DNA of 64,000 bases from Hyphomicrobiales bacterium (GCA_900467745.1 UBQW01000025.1:171530-235529), one strand, 5' to 3'; numbered from the stretch's first letter, positions 52,287-61,588 are shown. Program-made: numbers and translations. Notes: generated by a model from the sequence alone, not told the origin.

Positions 52287-52988
52287 ATGGCGGCGAAGAT
52301 AGTGATTTCGGACGATGCGGCACACTTGCTCGTTGTGGATGACGACACGCGTATTCGCGCGCTGCTCAACCGCTATTTGAGCGAGAACGGCTTCCGTGTG
52401 ACGGTTGCGGCCGATGGCGCCGAAGCACGCCGCAAGCTTGGCGGCCTGGATTTCGATCTGATCATCATGGATGTGATGATGCCCGGCGAATCCGGCATCG
52501 ACGTCACCAAGGATCTGCGCATCATCAAGAACGTGCCGATCATCATGCTGACGGCGCTCGCCGAATCCGACAGCCGCATCGCCGGTCTCGAGGCCGGCGC
52601 CGACGATTACCTGCCCAAGCCCTTCGACCCGCGCGAGCTCGTGCTGCGCATCAACAACATCCTGCGCCGCAACGTCTCCGGCGATGCGCCCAAGATCGAA
52701 CAGGTCATGTTCGGCCCCTACACGTTCTCGCTCACCCGCCGGGAGCTCAAGAAAGCTGCCGAGATCGTGCGCCTGACCGACCGCGAGCAGGAAATCATGC
52801 TGCTCTTTGCCAAGCGCGCAGGCGACACCATTCCCCGCCACGAACTGATCGGCAACGATGTCGATGTCGGCGAGCGCACGATCGACGTGCAGATCAACCG
52901 CCTGCGCCGCAAAATCGAGGACGACCCATCAAATCCGGTCTGGCTCCAGACGGTTCGTGGTATAGGATACCGCCTGAGCATCGATTGA
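52287..52988 (+). CDS. OmpR-family response regulator (PetR-like)
   Basis: A 233-residue two-component response regulator. The receiver domain (about 12-125) has the acidic pair D18-D19, phospho-acceptor Asp62 (IIMDVMMPG) and Lys111 (YLPKPF). The winged-helix DNA-binding domain (about 135-232) ends in VWLQTVRGIGYRLS. It starts one base after the MarR stop (TGAATG), so translation is coupled, and the histidine kinase follows after 26 bases. Confidence 0.95.
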   Translation: MAAKIVISDDAAHLLVVDDDTRIRALLNRYLSENGFRVTVAADGAEARRKLGGLDFDLIIMDVMMPGESGIDVTKDLRIIKNVPIIMLTALAESDSRIAGLEAGADDYLPKPFDPRELVLRINNILRRNVSGDAPKIEQVMFGPYTFSLTRRELKKAAEIVRLTDREQEIMLLFAKRAGDTIPRHELIGNDVDVGERTIDVQINRLRRKIEDDPSNPVWLQTVRGIGYRLSID

Positions 52989-53014
52989 TGATCCGGGACC
53001 CGGAAAGGCTCTAG

Positions 53015-54391
53015 ATGGTAACATTCGATTCCCTGCGACGCGAGGACCGCTCGCCGGTTTCCGGCTGGCGTTGGTTCACCCGCCTGCTGCGCCGCCAGCT
53101 GCCCAAGGGCCTTTACGTCCGTTCGCTGATCATCATCATCATGCCGATGGTGCTCCTGCAGTCCGTCGTCGCCGCCGTCTTCATGGAACGGCACTGGCAG
53201 ATGGTCACCCAGCGCCTGTCGATGGCCGTGACCGCCGATATCGCCGCGATCATCCAGATGATCGAGACCTATCCGCAGGACACCGATTACAGCGAGGCCA
53301 CCCGCATCGCCCGCGACCAGCTCGGCCTGCAGATCTCGATCGAGCCCGATGGCGAGCTCCCCCCGCCCCGCATCAAACCGTTCTTCTCCATTCTCGACGG
53401 CATTCTGAGCGACGAGATCCGCGACCAGATCAAGCGCCCCTTCTGGATCGACACGGTGGGCGATTCCAATCTCGTCGAGGTCCGGGTGAAACTTGACGGC
53501 AAGATCCTGCGCGTGCTTGCCAAGCGCAACCAGACCTACGCCTCCAACACCCATATCTTCATCGTCTGGATGGTCGGCGCATCGCTGGTGCTGATCACCA
53601 TTTCCATCCTGTTCCTCAGAGGCCAGATCCGCCCGATCCAGAAACTCGCGGCCGCCGCCGAAAGCTTCGGCAAGGGCCAGAAGGCCGAAAACTTCTACCC
53701 GCGCGGCGCCGACGAAGTCCGCCGCGCCGGCCTCGCCTTCATTCTCATGCGTGAGCGTATCGAGCGCCAGATGGAACAGCGAACGGCGATGCTGACAGGC
53801 GTCAGCCACGATCTACGCACCATCCTCACGCGCTTCAAGTTGCAGCTGGCGCTCGCCGGAGACAATCCCGATCTTCAAGGCATGAGCGACGACGTCAACG
53901 ACATGCAGTCGATGCTTGAGGCCTACATGGCCTTTGCACGCAGCGAGGTCGAGGAAGATGTCGGCGAACTCAAGCTCAGCGAGCTGTTGTTGAAGCTGGA
54001 GCCTGACTTCGCCCTGCACAAGAAGACGCTCACCTACTCGATCGACGGCGACGACGATATCGAGGTCCGGCCGAACGCATTCACGCGCCTCGTCACCAAC
54101 CTCGCCTCCAACGCCCGCCGCTATGCCAAGACCCTCAACATCGAGGCCAAGCACGGCGCCAAATGGCTGACGATCGTGTTTGACGACGACGGCCCCGGCA
54201 TCCCCGAACAGAACCGCGAGGACGTCTTCAAGCCCTTTTTCCGCCTTGATGAGGCACGCAATCTCGATGCGTCGGGAACGGGTCTCGGCCTCGCGATCGC
54301 CCGCGATATCGCCCGTAGCCACGGCGGCAACGTCACGCTTGGCGACAGCCCGCTCGGCGGCCTGCGCGCCGTCATCCGCATCCCGGCCTGA
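53015..54391 (+). CDS. Sensor histidine kinase (EnvZ-like)
   Basis: A 458-residue membrane kinase: transmembrane segments at about 35-56 and 180-201 enclosing a 120-residue periplasmic sensor, a HAMP domain (about 202-255), the H-box with His265 (GVSHDLRTILTRFKL) and an HATPase domain with N-box (LVTNLASNARRYAK), G1 (DDGPGIPE) and G2 (GTGLGLAIARDI). The partner is the response regulator just upstream. The periplasmic domain suggests sensing of an envelope or extracellular signal. Confidence 0.95.
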   Translation: MVTFDSLRREDRSPVSGWRWFTRLLRRQLPKGLYVRSLIIIIMPMVLLQSVVAAVFMERHWQMVTQRLSMAVTADIAAIIQMIETYPQDTDYSEATRIARDQLGLQISIEPDGELPPPRIKPFFSILDGILSDEIRDQIKRPFWIDTVGDSNLVEVRVKLDGKILRVLAKRNQTYASNTHIFIVWMVGASLVLITISILFLRGQIRPIQKLAAAAESFGKGQKAENFYPRGADEVRRAGLAFILMRERIERQMEQRTAMLTGVSHDLRTILTRFKLQLALAGDNPDLQGMSDDVNDMQSMLEAYMAFARSEVEEDVGELKLSELLLKLEPDFALHKKTLTYSIDGDDDIEVRPNAFTRLVTNLASNARRYAKTLNIEAKHGAKWLTIVFDDDGPGIPEQNREDVFKPFFRLDEARNLDASGTGLGLAIARDIARSHGGNVTLGDSPLGGLRAVIRIPA

Positions 54392-54398
54392 GGTCACG

Positions 54399-54980
54399 AT
54401 GGCTATCGATTTGACGGACATGACCTGGCTGAACCCACCGCCGTCTGCCGAGCAGCGCGACGACGGACTGCACGTGCGCTCCGGCGACAGGACCGATTTC
54501 TGGCAGGGAACCTACTACGGCTTTCACCGTGACGACGGCCATTTCCTACACCAGCCACGCCACGGCGACTTCACCGCTGAGCTGACCTTTTCGGCGGATT
54601 ACCAGGCGCTCTACGATCAGGCCGGCATCATGCTGCGCGCCGACGCGACGCACTGGATGAAATGCGGGATCGAATATACCGACGGCGCCCGCCACTTCAG
54701 CGTCGTCGTCACCAACGGCAACTCCGATTGGTCGGCATTTCGCATCGACCATGATTTCGAACGGCTGTCGGTGCGGGTCACGCGCAATGGCGATGCGCTG
54801 TTCATCCAGTACAGGACGGACATGATGGCCGATTGGCGCATGGCGCGCCTCGCCTGGTTCGACCCGAAATTTGCGGAATTGATGGTCGGCCCGGTCTTCT
54901 GCTCACCGCAACGCGCCGGCTTCGAAGCCACGTTCCACGACTTCAGCCTCTCGGACCCGCTCTCGCGCGACATTCACTAG
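54399..54980 (+). CDS. DUF1349 domain-containing protein
   Basis: A 193-residue beta-sandwich (concanavalin-like) protein of the DUF1349 family (WLNPPPSAEQRDDGLHVRSGDRTDFWQGTYYGFHRDDGHFL; YDQAGIMLRADATHWMKCGIEY). It lies seven bases after the histidine kinase stop, so co-transcribed. It has no signal peptide. The fold suggests carbohydrate binding; the function is unknown. I used ATG 54399; an open frame upstream lies inside the kinase gene and is noise. Confidence 0.87.
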   Translation: MAIDLTDMTWLNPPPSAEQRDDGLHVRSGDRTDFWQGTYYGFHRDDGHFLHQPRHGDFTAELTFSADYQALYDQAGIMLRADATHWMKCGIEYTDGARHFSVVVTNGNSDWSAFRIDHDFERLSVRVTRNGDALFIQYRTDMMADWRMARLAWFDPKFAELMVGPVFCSPQRAGFEATFHDFSLSDPLSRDIH

Positions 54981-55027
54981 AATGTCGGCGCTAAAACGCC
55001 GGGCACAAGGCCACGGCGCTCCGCCAA

Positions 55028-55369
55028 TCACATGATCTTCTTGCCGTTTGGCACAGGCTTGTCCGGCGCCGCGAGCACGATGGCGCCGGCCTCGTCCTCG
55101 AAACCGAGCGTCAGAACCTCTGAGCGGAACGGTCCGATCTGCCGTGGCGGGAAATTGACCACGCACAGCACCTGCCGGCCGACGAGCGTCTCGAGCGTAT
55201 AGTGCACGGTGATCTGCGCCGAGGACTTCTTGACCCCGATCTCGGGTCCGAAGTCGATCAAGAGCTTGAAGGCCGGCTTGCGGGCCTCCGGAAACGGATT
55301 GGCCTCGATAACGGTGCCGACACGGATGTCGACCCGCTCGAAATCGCCATAGGTAATTTCTTCGGTCAT
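55028..55369 (-). CDS. csaA: tRNA-binding-domain protein CsaA
   Basis: A 113-residue OB-fold protein of the CsaA export-chaperone group, similar to the tRNA-binding domain of MetRS and PheT. Hallmarks are FERVDIRVGTVIEANPFPEARKPAFKLLIDFG, SSAQIT and VVNFPPRQIGPFRSEVLTLGF. It is the last gene of the ybjN-proC-csaA group, 15 bases after proC. Confidence 0.92.
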   Translation of the reverse strand: MTEEITYGDFERVDIRVGTVIEANPFPEARKPAFKLLIDFGPEIGVKKSSAQITVHYTLETLVGRQVLCVVNFPPRQIGPFRSEVLTLGFEDEAGAIVLAAPDKPVPNGKKIM

Positions 55370-55384
55370 GAAAATAGCCTCGAA

Positions 55385-56206
55385 TTAGCCTGCCAGCTCC
55401 TCGGCGCGCTTGCGAGCGGCCGAAAGCGCCTTGTCGAACAGCGGCTGCATCGCATCGTCAGCCATCAGCACCGAGAGCGCCGCCGCAGTCGTGCCACCAG
55501 GAGACGTGACGTTCTGGCGAAGCTTCGATGCGTCGTCGGGGGACTGGTGCAAGAGTTCACCAGCCCCCGCGACAGTTTCCCGTGCAAGCCGCATGGCAAG
55601 GTCCGCCTGCAGGCCAAGTTTGCGGCCTGCTTCTGCCATGCACTCCACGAGATAGAACACATACGCAGGACCACTGCCCGAAAGGGCTGTAACGGCATCG
55701 ATATCGGATTCGGAAGGCACCCACTCCACGGGTCCGGAGACCCTGAGCAACGCATGCACCTGATCGCGCTGGTTCTGGCCAACGCGTTGATTGGCGAAAG
55801 CGCCGGTGACGCCGCGGCCAACCATGGCCGGCGTGTTCGGCATGGCGCGAACCATCGCCGCTTCGCCAAGATGGGATTCGAGAAAACCGAGTGTCTTGCC
55901 CGCCGCGACCGAGACCACGACCGTATCGTCGCCAACGGCGCTCTTCACGGAGGGAAGCACGGCGTCCATCACCTGCGGCTTCACAGCCAGAAACAGCACA
56001 CCGGCCTTCAGCTCGGCCGGCAGCGCCGTCACATGCCTGGCGCCCGCCTCACTGATCGTCGCCATCATCTGGGCCGAGGGGCCGGGATCGACGACGACGA
56101 CGGAGGCACCGGGCACACCATTCTTCAGCCAGCCGGAGAGCATCGCGCCCCCCATGTTGCCGGCGCCGACAAGAACGATTGGACCCGACGACGACAGACC
56201 GGACAT
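55385..56206 (-). CDS. proC: Pyrroline-5-carboxylate reductase
   Basis: NAD(P)H-dependent last step of proline biosynthesis. The 273-residue product has the Rossmann loop VLVGAGNMGGAMLSGWL, RAMPNTPAMVGRGVTG, and the C-terminal dimerisation helices with ALSGSGPAYVFYLVECMAEAGRKLGL and NVTSPGGTTAAAL. The start overlaps the TAA of the YbjN gene (TAACATG region); ATG 56206 is preferred to the GTG at 56218. Confidence 0.95.
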   Translation of the reverse strand: MSGLSSSGPIVLVGAGNMGGAMLSGWLKNGVPGASVVVVDPGPSAQMMATISEAGARHVTALPAELKAGVLFLAVKPQVMDAVLPSVKSAVGDDTVVVSVAAGKTLGFLESHLGEAAMVRAMPNTPAMVGRGVTGAFANQRVGQNQRDQVHALLRVSGPVEWVPSESDIDAVTALSGSGPAYVFYLVECMAEAGRKLGLQADLAMRLARETVAGAGELLHQSPDDASKLRQNVTSPGGTTAAALSVLMADDAMQPLFDKALSAARKRAEELAG

Positions 56207-56207
56207 G

Positions 56208-56708
56208 TTACGCTTCACCCACGGTTTCGAACAACACGGCTTCCATGGCGCGGTTGGCGTCCATGCCGGACCAGATCACGAACTGGAACGCCTGATAATA
56301 GGTCTCACAAGTATCGAGCGCGCTGGCGAGCAGCACCTCGACCTGGCGGTTCGTCGGCTCAGCGCCGCCGGCAAGCAGCAGCGACTGCCGGAAGATGACC
56401 ACGTCCTCCTGGCGCCACACGTCGAAGTGACCCATCAGCACCTGACCGTTGATACCGGCCAGAAGCTTCGTCACTTCATTCATGCGCTGTTCGGGGATCT
56501 TGATGTCGAAGGCGCAGCCGAGATGCAGCGCCTCGAATTCCTCCATCCAGGAAAAGGAGACGTGATAATCCGTCCACTTGCCCTCGACCGTCATCGCGAT
56601 TTCGTCGTCACCCGACCGCTCGAAAGCCCAGTCGTTGTGGGCGGCGACGTACTCGATCATATCGACCGGGTTCGATTGACGCTCGACTTCCAATTCCATG
56701 AGGCTCAT
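56208..56708 (-). CDS. YbjN domain-containing protein
   Basis: A 166-residue YbjN-family protein with the type III secretion chaperone-like fold (NPVDMIEYVAAHNDWAFERSGDDEIAMTVEGKWTDYHVSFSWMEEFEALHLGCAFDIKIPE). It is proposed to be a regulator or chaperone, of unknown mechanism. It is first in the operon with proC and csaA; a -10-like TATACA lies upstream on the minus strand (near 56885). ATG 56708 with AAGG upstream was preferred. Confidence 0.88.
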   Translation of the reverse strand: MSLMELEVERQSNPVDMIEYVAAHNDWAFERSGDDEIAMTVEGKWTDYHVSFSWMEEFEALHLGCAFDIKIPEQRMNEVTKLLAGINGQVLMGHFDVWRQEDVVIFRQSLLLAGGAEPTNRQVEVLLASALDTCETYYQAFQFVIWSGMDANRAMEAVLFETVGEA

Positions 56709-57102
56709 GCAGCACCTTCTTGACCGGAGTGAATGCGTAACGACTTCGTCCAACGAGACACAAGCGAACACACGCAACTAACCCGGAAACCACCAACCCA
56801 GATGACCGTTGAACCGCTACCAGACTTACGCAGTGAACCTGCCCGGAGCTTACCAACTGCTTCGAATCATCATTTAAAATCAGTGTATAACGCACCCGGT
56901 GGTGTGCCAGCCCCCTGAGGGCCGTTTTAGGGAACGCCACTGTGGAAAGGTGTTGGGAATTGGATTCAGAAGGAGGGTATAAACGACTCTGCCCATTGGC
57001 TTTTTTGGCAGTGTCCACAGGTGGATAAACACACCCGCTTTTTTAGCCGAAGCAGCGGTGTGTCTCTCAAAGGCCACACCGCGCCCTGTCCCCAAACGGG
57101 AT
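56709..57102. other. Intergenic region with hairpins and DnaA-box-like motifs
   Basis: 394 bases between ubiK and the ybjN-like gene, both on the minus strand. It contains ACACACCCGCT paired with AGCGGTGTGT around a T-rich/GCCGAAGC loop (57029-57063), useful as a ubiK terminator, and nearby DnaA-box-like sequences: TGTGGAAAG near 56939, TGTCCACA at 57012-57019 and GTGGATAA at 57021-57028. I find no coding sequence; a 136-codon frame (56608-57018) is out of frame with the real gene and has poor composition. Confidence 0.45.
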
Positions 57103-57375
57103 TTACTTGCCCTTGGCGGCGGGCTTGGATTCGAGCTTCGCCTCAAGTGCGGCGATGCGTGCCAGCAGCGCATCATTTTCGTCGCGCGCCTTGATCGCCA
57201 TCTCGCGGATGACCTCGAACTCCTCCCGCTTGACCACATCCATGCTGTTCAGCCAGCGTTCGGCCTGCGCGTTGAACATCGTCTCGACTTCCTTGCGCAC
57301 GCCCTGGGCGGCACCTGCGGCATCTGTCATCAGCTTTGCGAACTCGTCCATGATGCGGTTTGCGCCTGTCGTCAT
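57103..57375 (-). CDS. ubiK: UbiK-family ubiquinone biosynthesis accessory factor
   Basis: A 90-residue coiled-coil protein of the BMFP/YqiC (DUF526) family: ANRIMDEFAKLMTDAAGAAQGVRKEVETMF then a helix with DVVKREEFEVIREMAIKARDENDALLARIAALEAKL. UbiK assists aerobic ubiquinone synthesis by bridging with UbiJ in enterobacteria. It is divergent from lgt. Its tail is Lys-rich (PAAKGK). Confidence 0.9.
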   Translation of the reverse strand: MTTGANRIMDEFAKLMTDAAGAAQGVRKEVETMFNAQAERWLNSMDVVKREEFEVIREMAIKARDENDALLARIAALEAKLESKPAAKGK

Positions 57376-57568
57376 GGCGGTTTACTCCCTTTGAAATAAT
57401 GGCTTCCGGCCGCTCTCGGCCCTCAGGAATGAGGTAGGGCTTCGCCGTTAAGGATGCAAGCGCTTTGCACTGGATAAGCGGTCGCACTTATCTCGCATCA
57501 CTAACAATCAACTTGACCCGCTGTTATGGCAAGGCCATCTTCCGCCCACATCAACGGATGGGATTACC

Positions 57569-58417
57569 TTGCAGACAGCTGCCGACCTTATGGCCATTAT
57601 GCCGTTCCCCAATATCGACCCGATCGCCTTTGCAATCGGGCCCGTGGCCATTCACTGGTACGGCCTGGCCTATGTCGCCGGCATCATGATCGGCTGGTAC
57701 TACGCGCGCCTCATCGCCGCGAACGACAGCCTCTGGCCCGGCAATGTCTCACCGATCACCAAATCGCAGCTGGACGATTTCGTTGTCTGGGTAGCGCTCG
57801 GCGTCGTCCTTGGCGGCCGCATCGGCTATATCCTGTTCTACGACATGCCCGCGATCATCGAGAGCCCAATCCGCGCCATCCAGATCTGGAACGGCGGCAT
57901 GTCCTTCCATGGCGGCCTGACCGGCACGACGATCGCCATGATCATCTTCGCCAAGCGCAACAAGATCCCGCTCTGGAACCTCTTCGACATTGTCGCAGCC
58001 GTCGTTCCCGTCGGCCTGTTCTTCGGCCGCATCGCCAATTTTATCAATGGCGAGCTCTGGGGCCGGCTGACGGACGTACCGTGGGCCGTGGTCTTCCCGA
58101 CCGGCGGCCCCTTCGCACGCCATCCGAGCCAGCTTTATGAGGCGGGCCTCGAAGGCATCGTGCTGGTTCTCGTGCTCGCCGCCCTCATCTACGGCATGAA
58201 GGCGCTGAAAACCCCCGGCTTCGTCGCCGGCGTCTTCGTCTGCGGCTATGCGCTGTCGCGCATCTTCGTCGAGTTCTTCCGTGAACCTGACGCACAACTC
58301 GGATACCTTCTCGGCACCAACTGGCTGACGATGGGCATGGTCCTGTCTTCGCCGATGATCCTGCTGGGCCTCTGGGCCATGATCCGTGCCCGCCGTCAGG
58401 CTGCCCTGCAGTCCTGA
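57569..58417 (+). CDS. lgt: Prolipoprotein diacylglyceryl transferase
   Basis: Transfers diacylglycerol from phosphatidylglycerol to the lipobox Cys of prolipoproteins in the inner membrane. The 282-residue frame has seven hydrophobic segments and the signatures IHWYGLAYVAGI, MSFHGGLTG and GRIANFINGELWGR with the conserved His, Arg and Glu. The start is uncertain: TTG 57569, or ATG 57590 (MAIMPFPNIDP), neither with a strong ribosome site. It heads an apparent lgt-midA-pgeF-M24 operon. Confidence 0.94.
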   Translation: MQTAADLMAIMPFPNIDPIAFAIGPVAIHWYGLAYVAGIMIGWYYARLIAANDSLWPGNVSPITKSQLDDFVVWVALGVVLGGRIGYILFYDMPAIIESPIRAIQIWNGGMSFHGGLTGTTIAMIIFAKRNKIPLWNLFDIVAAVVPVGLFFGRIANFINGELWGRLTDVPWAVVFPTGGPFARHPSQLYEAGLEGIVLVLVLAALIYGMKALKTPGFVAGVFVCGYALSRIFVEFFREPDAQLGYLLGTNWLTMGMVLSSPMILLGLWAMIRARRQAALQS

Positions 58418-58440
58418 TCGCGGCACCGGAGGAGGAGAAC

Positions 58441-59541
58441 ATGACCACCGCACTCGGTGAGAAGATCAAGGCGATCATTCAGGCGAACGGTCCGATCAGC
58501 GTCACCGATTACTTTTCGCTGTGCCTCGCCGATCCCGAATACGGATATTACAAGACCAAGGAACCCTTCGGCAGCTCCGGCGACTTCGTCACCGCGCCCG
58601 AGGTCAGCCAGCTCTTCGGCGAGATGATCGGCGTCTTCATCGTCCACGCATGGCAGCGCCACGGCACGCCGTCGGATGTCAAGCTCGTCGAAATCGGCCC
58701 CGGGCGCGGCACGATGATGTCGGACATGCTTCGTGTCATCGAGCGCCTCGCACCGCCACTCTTCGAAACGATGACCGTCCACCTCGTCGAAACCAGCCCG
58801 CGCCTGCGCGAGGTGCAGGGAGAGACGCTCGCCGCCCATCAGGGCAGGATCAGCTGGCACGACGGATTCGACGAGATTCCGCCGGGCCTCACCCTGATCG
58901 CCGCCAACGAACTCTTCGACGCCATCCCCATCCGCCAGTTCGTGAAGACCGCGACCGGCTTTCGCGAACGCATGGTCGGCCTCGACGTCGATGACGAATT
59001 GTCCTTCGGAACCGGCGTCGCCGGCATCGATCCGCAACTGCTTCCCGAGCAGGCGGCGACCGTGCCGCTCGGCACCCTCTTCGAGATCTCCCCTGCCCGT
59101 GAATCCGTCATGGTCGCCATCGCCGATCGGCTGAAGGCCTTTGGCGGCACCGCGCTTGCGCTCGACTACGGCCACCTGATCACCGGCTTCGGCGATACGC
59201 TGCAGGCCGTGCGCATGCACGAATTCGACCCGCCGCTCGCCCACCCCGGCGAAGCGGACCTGACCAGCCACGTCGATTTCCAGGCGCTCGGCGAGACTGC
59301 CGTGGCAGCCGGCCTCCACGTCAACGGCCAGCTGCACCAGGGCGACTTCCTGGTGGGCCTCGGCATCCTCGAACGCGCCGCCGCCCTTGGCCGTGACCGC
59401 GAACCCCGCACCCAGCAGATCATACAGGCCGCCGTCGACCGCCTGGCCGGCGAAGGCGAAGGAAAGATGGGGGAACTCTTCAAGGTGATGGCCGTTTCCC
59501 ATCCCGCCATCGATCTGATGCCGTTCCGTTCCGTGGATTGA
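58441..59541 (+). CDS. SAM-dependent methyltransferase, MidA/NDUFAF7 family
   Basis: A 366-residue class I methyltransferase similar to mitochondrial NDUFAF7/MidA, which symmetrically dimethylates an Arg of complex I NDUFS2. Features: PISVTDYFSLCLADPEYGYY, GSSGDFVTAPEVSQLFGEMIGVF, SAM loop VEIGPGRGTMMSDML, and ANELFDAIPIRQFV. It lies 23 bases after lgt. The bacterial role in complex I assembly is inferred from the family. Confidence 0.92.
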   Translation: MTTALGEKIKAIIQANGPISVTDYFSLCLADPEYGYYKTKEPFGSSGDFVTAPEVSQLFGEMIGVFIVHAWQRHGTPSDVKLVEIGPGRGTMMSDMLRVIERLAPPLFETMTVHLVETSPRLREVQGETLAAHQGRISWHDGFDEIPPGLTLIAANELFDAIPIRQFVKTATGFRERMVGLDVDDELSFGTGVAGIDPQLLPEQAATVPLGTLFEISPARESVMVAIADRLKAFGGTALALDYGHLITGFGDTLQAVRMHEFDPPLAHPGEADLTSHVDFQALGETAVAAGLHVNGQLHQGDFLVGLGILERAAALGRDREPRTQQIIQAAVDRLAGEGEGKMGELFKVMAVSHPAIDLMPFRSVD

Positions 59542-59636
59542 CAGGGCGCGCGCGGCGGGGTCAACATCGCCGCAATCGACAGCGCTTCGTCCGACACACC
59601 GTCTGGGCGTCGCTAAAACAAATCTTGGAATGACCG

Positions 59637-60431
59637 ATGACACATGCGCCCTCCCCGGAACCGATCCAAAGCGCGCTGCTGAACGAAGCGACGGGCGACA
59701 CAATCCAGCACGGCTATTTCACCCGCCAGGGCGGCGTCTCCGACGGCATCTATCGCGGCCTCAATGTCGGCCTCGGCTCCAACGATGAGCGCGCCAAGGT
59801 CGAGGAAAACCGCAGGCGCGTCGCCGGCTGGTTCGACCTGCCGGTCGAGCGACTGGCAACCGTGCATCAGGTGCATTCGCCCGACGTCGTGGTGGTGGAC
59901 GCCTCCTATGACGGCACCCGTCAGCCCGCCGACGCGCTGGTGACCGCAACCCCCGGCATCGCGCTTGGCGTGCTCGCCGCCGATTGCGGCCCGATCCTGT
60001 TCGCCGATCCGGAAAACAAGGTTGTCGGCGCGGCCCATGCCGGCTGGAAGGGCGCCTTCACCGGCGTGCTGGAAAACACCATTGATGCCATGATCAAGCT
60101 CGGGGCCAAGCGCGAGACGATCGTCGCCTGCCTGGGCCCATCGATCAGCAAGGCGAGCTACGAGGTCGGTCCCGAATTCGTCGAGCGCTTCGTCAGCGAA
60201 AACGGTGACTACCAGCGCTATTTCACCCCGTCGGAAAAGCCCGGCCATTCGATGTTCGACCTCCCGTCCTTCACCATCGACCGGCTGCGCGCCGCTGGCG
60301 TCAAGGCCGAAAGCCTAGGCGTATGTACCTACCCCGACAGCGAACGCTTCTTTTCCTACCGAAGAACGACACACAGCCAGGAACCGGACTACGGCCGACA
60401 GATTTCGGCAATTGCCATAAGGGAGATGTGA
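59637..60431 (+). CDS. pgeF: Peptidoglycan editing factor PgeF (laccase-domain/YlmD family)
   Basis: A 264-residue DUF152 protein. Zinc ligands by family position are H80 (VHQVHSPDVV), C117 (LAADCGPILF) and H134 (AAHAGWKGA), with the conserved FFSYRR near the end. E. coli YfiH/PgeF removes wrongly incorporated L-Ser from peptidoglycan precursors; older annotations as polyphenol oxidase or purine nucleoside phosphorylase refer to the same family. It lies five bases upstream of the M24 gene. Confidence 0.92.
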   Translation: MTHAPSPEPIQSALLNEATGDTIQHGYFTRQGGVSDGIYRGLNVGLGSNDERAKVEENRRRVAGWFDLPVERLATVHQVHSPDVVVVDASYDGTRQPADALVTATPGIALGVLAADCGPILFADPENKVVGAAHAGWKGAFTGVLENTIDAMIKLGAKRETIVACLGPSISKASYEVGPEFVERFVSENGDYQRYFTPSEKPGHSMFDLPSFTIDRLRAAGVKAESLGVCTYPDSERFFSYRRTTHSQEPDYGRQISAIAIREM

Positions 60432-60436
60432 CCGGT

Positions 60437-61588
60437 ATGGGCCTACACTTCGAAACCTCCGAATTCGCCGATCGTCTCGCGCGGCTGACGCAGCAGATGC
60501 AGGAGGAGAAGCTCGATGCCCTCCTCCTCTTCGCCCAGGAAAGCATGTACTGGCTGACGGGTTACGACACCTTCGGCTACTGCTTCTTCCAGACGCTGGT
60601 CGTCAAGGCCGACGGCACCATGGCGCTCCTCACCCGTTCGGCCGATCTGCGCCAGGCGCGGCAGACGTCGATCATCGAAAACATTCATATCTGGGTCGAT
60701 CGCGTCAACGCTGATCCGACCGTCGATCTCAAGAACCTGCTGGTCGAGATGGACCTGCTCGGCGCCCGCATCGGCGTCGAATACGACACCCATGGCATGA
60801 CCGGCCGCATCGCAAGGCTTCTCGACACGCAGCTGATGGCCTTCGGCCAGATTTCCGACGCGTCCTACCTCGTCAGCCGCCTGCGCCTCATCAAGAGCCC
60901 GACGGAAATCGCCTATGTCGAGCGCGCGGCAGCCCTTGCCGACGACGCGCTGGACGCGGCCCTTTCGCTGACAAAGGCAGGCGCTGATGAGGCAGCTATC
61001 CTCGCTGCCATGCAGGGCGCGGTCTTTGCCGGCGGCGGCGATTATCCCGCCAACGAATTCATCATCGGCTCCGGCGTCGATGCCCTGCTCTGCCGCTACA
61101 AGGCCGGTCGCCGCAGGCTCGATGCCAACGACCAGTTGACGCTGGAATGGGCCGGCGCCTACGCGCATTACCACGCCGCGATGATGCGCACGATCGTCAT
61201 CGGCGAACCGAGCTATCGCCACCGCGAGCTCTACAATGCCTGCCTCGAAAACATCCGGGCCATCGAAACGGTGCTGAAGCCGGGACATACGTTCGGCGAT
61301 GTCTTCGACGTCCATTCGAAGATCATGGAGGAGCGCGGCCTCTCGCGTCACCGCCTGAACGCATGCGGCTACTCGCTCGGCGCCCGCTTCTCGCCCTCCT
61401 GGATGGAGCACCAGATGTTCCACGTCGGCAATCCGCAGCAGATCGAACCGGGCATGTCGCTCTTCGTCCACATGATCATCATGGATTCCGACAGCGGCAC
61501 GGCGATGAGCCTTGGCCAAACCTATCTCACGACCGCCGACGAGCCAAAGGCGCTGTCGCGCCACCCGCTCGACTTCATCAACCTCTGA
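60437..61588 (+). CDS. M24-family peptidase/creatinase-like protein (probable ectoine-hydrolase type)
   Basis: A 383-residue pita-bread-fold protein: N-terminal creatinase domain (about 1-150) and C-terminal M24 domain (about 155-383, LIKSPTEIAYVERAAALADDALDAALS). The usual dinuclear metal Asp pair is not obvious: where metallo-members have GxYxxDxTRT this one has AYAHYHAAMMRT, as in metal-independent creatinase or DoeA. So it is probably not a plain Xaa-Pro aminopeptidase. Substrate unknown. Start at ATG 60437 (MGLHFETSEF). Confidence 0.85.
   Translation: MGLHFETSEFADRLARLTQQMQEEKLDALLLFAQESMYWLTGYDTFGYCFFQTLVVKADGTMALLTRSADLRQARQTSIIENIHIWVDRVNADPTVDLKNLLVEMDLLGARIGVEYDTHGMTGRIARLLDTQLMAFGQISDASYLVSRLRLIKSPTEIAYVERAAALADDALDAALSLTKAGADEAAILAAMQGAVFAGGGDYPANEFIIGSGVDALLCRYKAGRRRLDANDQLTLEWAGAYAHYHAAMMRTIVIGEPSYRHRELYNACLENIRAIETVLKPGHTFGDVFDVHSKIMEERGLSRHRLNACGYSLGARFSPSWMEHQMFHVGNPQQIEPGMSLFVHMIIMDSDSGTAMSLGQTYLTTADEPKALSRHPLDFINL

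Noticed and set aside
56709..57102. Chromosomal origin of replication suggested by DnaA-box-like motifs
   Set aside because: The boxes are imperfect and few, there is no AT-rich unwinding element, and in known alphaproteobacteria the origin lies near hemE, which is not in this window.
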